The translations under genes and the position numbers were made by a program. Positions 58,505 through 64,000 of a stretch of 64,000 nucleotides of DNA are shown in pieces. The stretch's first letter is position 1, and every line of letters begins with the position of its first letter. The stretch is from Amorphochlora amoebiformis (Eukaryota; Cercozoa; Chlorarachniophyceae), in NCBI GenBank assembly GCA_054601695.1, contig BAAHQB010000122.1:1-64000 (forward strand). The letters are read 5' to 3'. A model generated the notes under the pieces. The model did no database searches. It was not told the DNA's origin and saw only the letters and a list, made by a program, of their open reading frames with translations.

Positions 58505-59887
58505 ATGGACATTGCCTACGTTCGCCTCGCACCCCCCCGCCCAGCTCGCAGCAAAATCTCTCGGGCACTTGTCTTTGCTCTCCTTGCAGGTAGTCAACAT
58601 ATTCTTTGGCCTTATCTGTTTTTCGGGGGTTAAAAACAAGGGGTTTCACTCGGGATTTCTTCCGATCACTTTTGGCGGGACCGACCTCGTGCCAGTAGTA
58701 TGTGCATAACTGGACACTTTCGGTTGTGTACACATGCATGTAGTCATGCTGTGCGATATAAAGGATGTTTCGACCGTTGTGGCTGGTGGTTGATCGATGA
58801 ATGTCTGATCTAAACTTCCAATTAATCTTATCTCAGGAGCTGCGTTTTTCACTTACGTCCTCACCACAAGATCGTCTGTCCCCACACAGGTTAGTGAACC
58901 ATGTATCCCCGTTTATATTTTAACGTAATGCCACGTTCCACTTAGCAATTTACATTTCACTTGATACATAAAAAGCGATCGAAATTGTACTCTTGTCATC
59001 CATCGGTTTTCTTCAGCTCTTAACTATCTGTTTCGTCGTTTCAGCCTCCCCTGCTCACAACAACATAAACTTACTATGCATATTTCAGAACCTTGAGCTA
59101 CCCACCCATACCGTGAATCGCATGGCAAGCACCGGCTACCGTAGCCAGTTCCGCCCGTCCGTTCAACAACTCACAAGATCCGGTGATGTGGCTGTTCGCG
59201 TGATGGTACCAAAGGACACGCCAAAGCGCGACGCTCAAGTTCCCAACCTTAGCTCTGCTAACTTTACGCTGAAGCAAATGATTGGACAGATGCGCCCTTC
59301 TGGCTCGAATCCCAACGAGAAGGTAGTTCATCATTTTAAATCTCATTCGCTGATGCCTTCAGTGTTAGTTTCAACTTAAATTGCCTATATTGTCGGAAAT
59401 TGCCGGTGGGTGGGTCTGTTCCTCTTAGGCCCTGACCGTGAACAATTCTGACAACATATTTTTCATTTCTGTCTCCTTTTTCTTTTCTTCTTTTATATAT
59501 ACCCCTGCCTGCGTTGGTCTGACTTTACCACCTTCTGCTGTCGCCTACCACTATCTGTGTGTATCTACCAGTCCCATGTAATTCAAAATAGAGAAAAAGA
59601 AACTTCATCAGCGAAACCATTAAAAAAAAGCTAATATGAAAAAAAGGATTTTTCCACAAGAAATTTGCATGTCGTTTTGAAATTTCTTATTTTCTTTTAT
59701 TACCAACCTAGGGCAAGAACAATGCGTCCGTTGTTAACTTCTTTTCTGCTACCGGACGGGTAGGCAACTTCCAAATACGCGTTTATCCATATGCTCTGTA
59801 ACAAAATGTGTCCGACATTCTAAATTGAAAAAAACAAGATGTTACATACATAAATATGATACACACACACGTATATATATATATATA

Positions 59888-59932
<45 letters not shown>

Positions 59933-60636
59933 CAGTCTGTTGAGATCACCGGCGAGAGCGATGAGGTTCCCCTCCTGCTAAAGGAGTACCGTGGAGAGGC
60001 CAAGAAGCTAGCACTCCGTGAGATTGCCGTCCAAGCTCGTTTACGCAACGCTGGAGAGGATGTAATACATTATCTTACCATCTCTGCCCCTATAGCTTGT
60101 ATGCTATAAGACGTGATATGAGCGCTCATAGGTATAGATTTTCACAGCCCTTTTTGAATCCCTAGATTACAAGCCTACCAGTTCTGCCTATCCTCGGCAC
60201 CTTCGAAAGCAAGTGCATTGTTCACATGACCGAGAATGGCTTCTCGTTTGGCGATAAGTCGTTGTGGACCGTTGAATCCCTTAACGGAATTACGGATACC
60301 CTGGTGTCGTATCCCTACTTTCCTCAGGTATATACACAATATTAACTTTTTGGATTTCGGTGTTCTTTAACAGATGGATTTGTGTGAAAATACCTAATAT
60401 TAATTTACGTAAATTACTATGCAAAAAAAAGTGTGTTTTATATCAATACATTAATTTATTTTTTCCTAATACAATTATTTATACAATTATTTTACTGTTT
60501 GACAACAGAAGCAGCATCTGACCGATAAACTCCCTGTTATTGGCCCCGAGATGTTCCTTCGCAGGTTATACAAATGTTTCGCCTATACTTTGACTAAAAA
60601 AAAAGACTTCATTTATTAAGTGTGTACAAACACAAC

Positions 60637-60674
<38 letters not shown>

Positions 60675-60789
60675 CATAATATGTGTACATAATATGAAAA
60701 TTAAAACTGATGTTATTCTTTTCAAATATGCAAAATGTCTATATATATATTATTTTTATATATTTTATATATAAAACTGGTGTTAGTTT

Positions 60790-60837
<48 letters not shown>

Positions 60838-60869
60838 ACATGTATGTATATATACATATGTAATATATT

Positions 60870-60910
<41 letters not shown>

Positions 60911-61001
60911 TGTGTGTGTATGTATACTTTCAGGAGGGAAGCGTACATCCGTAAAGTTGTCAACGGCATGATCACATCTTTGATGAAAATTCACAAGAAC
61001 G
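58505..61001 (+). CDS. Unrecognised conserved-looking protein, N-terminal membrane anchor, partial
   Basis: In-phase exons: 58837-58889 (AAFFTYVLTTRSSVPTQ), 59089-59322 (78 codons, ELPTHTVNRMASTGYR, VQQLTRSGDVAVRVMVPKD), 59712-59759 (GKNNASVVNFFSATGR), 59936-60061 (SVEITGESDEVPLLLKEYRG, ALREIAVQARLRNAGED), 60166-60327 (LPVLPILGTFESKCIVHMTE, GFSFGDKSLWTVESLNG), 60509-60564 (KLPVIGPEMFLR) and 60934-61001 (AYIRKVVNGMITSLMKIHKN). Candidate first exons are 58505-58519 and 58590-58628 (VVNIFFGLICFSG), which would give an N-terminal membrane segment, but their phase does not match the exon at 58837. No family is recognised. Codons are more GC-rich and introns shorter than in the genes to the left. 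The gene continues past the retrotransposon: AAAG|TGTCTGCGCTAC at 63982 is a phase-compatible next exon. Confidence 0.6.
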
Positions 61002-61023
61002 GTATAAATACATTAGCACATCC

Positions 61024-61072
<49 letters not shown>

Positions 61073-61234
61073 CAGAAAATGGTATATCTACATATATATA
61101 TGTGTATACAATGTGTGTATGTGTATGTGTCCTGATACTTGAATATGTGTACTTATTCTATTTGGATATATTTTCCGTATATGCAAATGTATGTGTGAAT
61201 TCGATGTAAATATTTGTATAAAAAACTGAACAAA

Positions 61235-61272
<38 letters not shown>

Positions 61273-61287
61273 AATACATATATATAT

Positions 61288-61525
61288 TGTCAGCGTAGCA
61301 GTGGTAGTTGTCCGATTGACTGTTGTCCGTTTGGATTATGGCAAATGATAATGACTAAATTCACAAGAAAATTCTCGCGTAGAAGGCCTTCCCTACCTAA
61401 GGTCTTCCCTTGGAAGATCTTCCCCTCGGATGACTATTGCTAATTCGCATGCGTAGATTACGAATATGACGGTAGTCTAGCGATCTGACGTCTAGTTAAG
61501 CTTGTAGGTCCGGTATACGTTAACA
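61288..61525 (-). repeat. 3' LTR of the copia-type element
   Basis: 238 bp from TGTCAGCGTAGC to GTATACGTTAACA on the plus strand, matching the other LTR throughout. The polyprotein frame ends inside it (stop at 61492-61494). Confidence 0.94.
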
Positions 61526-63714
61526 CTCCCCCTCGACGCGCCGCTCCTGCCAGCGTCGACCTCTGCTGCGCTCTTGGTTGGAGCCACATGCGCTTCCGTG
61601 TCCAGATATGCTTCCGCCAGCTTGAAGAGTGTAGCACCGCTCACAGCCTTGGTAAGCCCATCCGCTAACTGTTGATCTGTTGGTATATATTCCAACATAT
61701 ATATCCCACGTTGCAGGTGATCCCGACAGTAGTGGAAGTGCAGATCGACGGCCTTGGTTTTCTGAGACAAGATAGGATTCTCCGCGATCCGTATACACGC
61801 AGTGTTGTCCTCATAAACCATCGACGATCCCAACTTCACGTCCAACTCTAAAAATAAGTTTCGCATCCATAGCAATTCGTCCAGCCCTTCCGACAAAGCC
61901 ACGTACTCAGCAATGGCTGAGCTCTTCACATCAATTGTCTGTCGCTTCGAACGCCAATGTATCAAATTTCCTCCGAAGATGACCACTGGTCCATGTAGGT
62001 AAACGTTGTCGATGTCCGTGCTCGATATCTTTCGTCCAGACTCCCCCATATCCGGTGCATTATTCTTCTCCCCCTCTCCGTCGGCAGCCTTGTCGTCGGA
62101 AAACGTCATTTCAGGATATATACACACATCATTCTGCTTCTTAGGAGATATATATATATCTTCTCGTCGAGCCTTGAAGTTGAATATGGTATCGTAGAAC
62201 CTAACATGCGCCTTGACATCCGCAATCGACAATCCAGCCACGACTCCCAGCTTCTCCATCTTCTTGATGATCCTACTTGGCGTATGTCCTAGTGCCAGGT
62301 GCCATTTCCATAAGGACCTCCACCTCGCCTTGTCGTCAAACCATGCGCCAAGGTTATCATCGTTTGCCACAGGGATGAGGAACAGCCTCTTCTTGGTCCC
62401 AGAAGTCCTGCAGATCTCATCTCCATCCTTCATAATCGAGACGTCGTCCTGCTCCCCCACGAACCTGAGTCGATATCCATCTTCACGTAGCCGCCGTTGA
62501 GCCACGTAATTCGCCGCAGCTCCGGGGCAATGTGCCACATTGGTCATCTTGAGTACTTTCCCATTCCTTAGTGGCACTTCAACGTCCCCAAAGCCCTTGG
62601 ATTCCATTCGGGTCTCGCCGTTGCCTAGCTTGAAAGCATGATTCTTCACCACCCTGAAGGTCTTGAAGTACCGCTTGTCCTTGAAACAGCTCCTCGTGCA
62701 TCCACTGTCGAGCACCAGATATCCAGCAGTCGAGCCGTCGCCCCAGTTGCCTGCCACCGCGCTCCAGTTGTAATCCGATTCGCTGCTATCCTCAAGTATC
62801 GCCGCATCATCATCTTGTTCGTTGAGCAATGGACAATCCTTCTTCATGTGCCCCTTCTTGTTGCACTTGAAACATTTGCCCCTGAACTTCCTCGATGCTC
62901 CCTTCGGCCTCTCAGACTTCGCGGTCATCAACTTGTCGATCCTAGTCTTCATCTTCGCAAGATCCTTCGCAGACATGTCCTTGAGATTCTTGGTCCCTTG
63001 ATGCTCATGGCCGGCCGCCACGATATCCTTTACCTTGGTCTCATAGTTGTTAGCCGCCTTCCTTGCCGCAACACTAGTGATCGCCGTTACCGCCGCTTGG
63101 TAGGTAGTAGGGTGCAGTGCAATATTCTCGAGTGTAGAGCCGTACTCGTCCTCCGGGAGAGCCATCATGAGCGCCACGATCCTGTCCTCGTCGTCCATGG
63201 TCTTGCCCAGCCCGGTGAGTGCATCCGCCGTCTCCTCGATCTCCGAAGCCAGCTTCCCGAAATCGCCGCTGTAATCGTCAAGCGTCTGACGATTCAACTT
63301 CTTCTGTAGCTTCATCCTCCTAAACAGTCGTGGACCCTCGATGCCAGCGCGCAGACGAGCCCAGAGGTACACTGGATCCTCCCTCCCGGTTGTAAGATGT
63401 TCATACTTACGTCCCACCGTGAGCACCAATGTAGCATGCAGTAGCATCCTCAACTTTATATGCGCGTCCTCTTTCCCATCGAGATTCGTTGCCCATTTCC
63501 CCTCCTTCATCTCAACCACATGCTGTGGACGTAGAGCGTCAGGATTCTTCCAATCCATGATGGATCGTGCCCCAAGCTTCATGCAGTCCTCGAGCTGAAG
63601 TGCCTTCACCATCATAGAGACGCTCTTGGCGTACTTGGTCCAGTCGTCCTCCTTGGTAAGCTTCAGCTTGGCAGTCCACTTGAGTAGGGCAGTACGTGTC
63701 GCTTCGAAACTCAT
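61492..63714 (-). CDS. Gag-protease-RNase H fusion polyprotein of the copia-type element
   Basis: An intact open frame of 740 aa. Residues 1-260 are gag-like (helical, copia/UBN2 style). A CCHC zinc knuckle (C281-x2-C284-x4-H289-x4-C294) follows. The protease has VLDSGCT with D336-S337-G338. The GAG-pre-integrase motif HLALGH is at 472-477. The chain then jumps, around residues 495-560, to RNase H: HWRSKRQT near 586, SSAIAEYVALSEG, EDNTACI near 635, HFHYCRD near 659 and QLADGLTK near 682. The HHCC and DDE integrase and the YVDD reverse-transcriptase motifs are absent; a complete copia polyprotein is about twice as long. The deletion kept the frame, so a fused protein could still be made and packaged. 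The ATG lies 5 nt inside the 5' LTR border. Confidence 0.92.
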   Translation of the reverse strand: MSFEATRTALLKWTAKLKLTKEDDWTKYAKSVSMMVKALQLEDCMKLGARSIMDWKNPDALRPQHVVEMKEGKWATNLDGKEDAHIKLRMLLHATLVLTVGRKYEHLTTGREDPVYLWARLRAGIEGPRLFRRMKLQKKLNRQTLDDYSGDFGKLASEIEETADALTGLGKTMDDEDRIVALMMALPEDEYGSTLENIALHPTTYQAAVTAITSVAARKAANNYETKVKDIVAAGHEHQGTKNLKDMSAKDLAKMKTRIDKLMTAKSERPKGASRKFRGKCFKCNKKGHMKKDCPLLNEQDDDAAILEDSSESDYNWSAVAGNWGDGSTAGYLVLDSGCTRSCFKDKRYFKTFRVVKNHAFKLGNGETRMESKGFGDVEVPLRNGKVLKMTNVAHCPGAAANYVAQRRLREDGYRLRFVGEQDDVSIMKDGDEICRTSGTKKRLFLIPVANDDNLGAWFDDKARWRSLWKWHLALGHTPSRIIKKMEKLGVVAGLSIADVKAHVRFYDTIFNFKARREDIYISPKKQNDVCIYPEMTFSDDKAADGEGEKNNAPDMGESGRKISSTDIDNVYLHGPVVIFGGNLIHWRSKRQTIDVKSSAIAEYVALSEGLDELLWMRNLFLELDVKLGSSMVYEDNTACIRIAENPILSQKTKAVDLHFHYCRDHLQRGIYMLEYIPTDQQLADGLTKAVSGATLFKLAEAYLDTEAHVAPTKSAAEVDAGRSGASRGSVNVYRTYKLN
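61526..61536 (-). promoter_or_regulatory. Polypurine tract of the copia-type element
   Basis: In element direction CGAGGGGGAG immediately precedes the 3' LTR, the expected place for the plus-strand primer. It overlaps the coding frame. Confidence 0.8.
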
Positions 63715-63718
63715 AACC
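63705..63718 (-). promoter_or_regulatory. Primer-binding site, half-tRNA (initiator Met anticodon loop) type
   Basis: Directly after the 5' LTR (element direction) the sequence is GGTTATGAG. This is complementary to CTCATAACC, the anticodon loop and stem of eukaryotic initiator tRNA-Met, as used by copia and Ty5. The gag ATG is inside the site. Confidence 0.72.
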
Positions 63719-63956
63719 TGTCAGCGTAGCAGTGGTAGTTGTCCGATTGACTGTTGTCCGTTTGGATTATGGCAAATGATAATGACTAAATTCACAAGAA
63801 AATTCTCGCGTAGAAGGCCTTCCCTACCTAAGGTCTTCCCTTGGAAGATCTTCCCCTCGGATGACTATTGCTAATTCGCATGCGTAGATTACGAATATGA
63901 CGGTAGTCTAGCGATCTGACGTCTAGTTAAGCTTGTAGGTCCGGTATACGTTAACA
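63719..63956 (-). repeat. 5' LTR of the copia-type element
   Basis: 238 bp, same sequence as 61288-61525. In element direction it should hold the promoter and the transcript start; no TATA box is confidently placed. Confidence 0.94.
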
Positions 63957-63981
63957 ATATATATATATATTATATATAAAG

Positions 63982-64000
63982 TGTCTGCGCTACAAAATGT
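63982..64000 (+). CDS. Probable next exon of the gene at 58505-61001
   Basis: After the retrotransposon and a TA tract ending in AAAG, TGTCTGCGCTACAAAATGT is in phase with the leftover G of exon 60934-61001, reading V-S-A-L-Q-N. It is cut by the window end. Confidence 0.4.

Larger units (their letters stand above)
61288..63956 (-). mobile_element. Ty1/copia-type LTR retrotransposon, internally deleted, recent insertion
   Basis: The element is 2,669 bp, transcribed on the minus strand, with two 238-bp LTRs (61288-61525 and 63719-63956) that look identical base for base. They begin TGT and end ACA. It is inserted in a TA tract of an intron, so a 5-bp target duplication cannot be told from the repeat; ATAT flanks both sides. 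It carries one open frame with gag, protease, GAG-pre-integrase and RNase H parts. Integrase and most reverse-transcriptase motifs are missing, so it must depend on proteins made elsewhere. Confidence 0.93.

Noticed and set aside
58316-58739. Overlapping minus-strand open frames of 94-107 aa
   Set aside because: Several frames on both strands are open in this GC-richer stretch. There is no family likeness and plus-strand exons follow directly.
61520-63874. Open frames on the plus strand over the retrotransposon, including a 223-aa one
   Set aside because: Antisense or shifted shadows of the gag-protease-RNase H frame; no domain likeness.

Overview
This window is eukaryotic nuclear DNA. Genes are split into many short exons (about 26-234 nt) joined by canonical GT-AG introns, most often with a GTATAT or GTATAA donor. 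The introns of the central genes are almost entirely (TA)n satellite, (CA/TG)n runs, (CT/GA)n runs or degenerate TTAGGG/CCCTAA telomere-type arrays. A nucleus-encoded bS16 ribosomal protein with a secretory-type leader and a MAP2K with plant-type activation-loop spacing suggest a unicellular alga, perhaps with a secondary plastid. That is inference; the species cannot be named from the sequence.

Layout. (1) 2-2290 (+): 3' end of a long-chain polyprenyl diphosphate synthase. (2) 4014-4947 (-): organellar ribosomal protein bS16, convergent with gene 1 and divergent from gene 3 across about 240 bp. (3) 5191-18935 (+): an 18-exon nucleoside phosphorylase, 341 aa, spread over 13.7 kb. (4) 21283-22897 (+) and (5) 24720-28039 (+): two unrecognised genes, the second with an 18-G run coding for glycines. 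(6) 29015-43306 (+): a 20-exon MAP kinase kinase, 465 aa. (7) 44029-53096 (-): C-terminal two thirds of an alpha/beta-hydrolase of the HSL/arylacetamide-deacetylase type. (8) about 58505 to beyond the window (+): an unrecognised gene in more GC-rich sequence. (9) 61288-63956 (-): a Ty1/copia-type LTR retrotransposon with identical LTRs, inserted antisense in the last visible intron of gene 8. It keeps gag, protease and RNase H in one open frame but has lost integrase and most of the reverse transcriptase.

The most unusual pattern is repeated exon-edge 'echoes'. Next to many true exons, on the intron side, lie one to eleven partial copies of the exon border, each keeping the splice site and 10-60 nt of exon and separated by TA tracts. 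They occur in all four genes whose exons could be joined confidently through TA introns. A second pattern is telomere-type arrays in introns, often ending a few bases before the 3' splice site, where CTAAC resembles a branch site. A third is self-complementary introns: (GA)n with (CT)n, TTAGGG with CCCTAA, and perfect inverted repeats.

The genes are housekeeping or signalling genes and do not form one pathway. Exons were joined by hand, by reading-frame phase and family likeness. Interior exons of the phosphorylase, kinase, bS16 and hydrolase are well supported. The N-termini of the hydrolase and of gene 8, and genes 4 and 5, are tentative.
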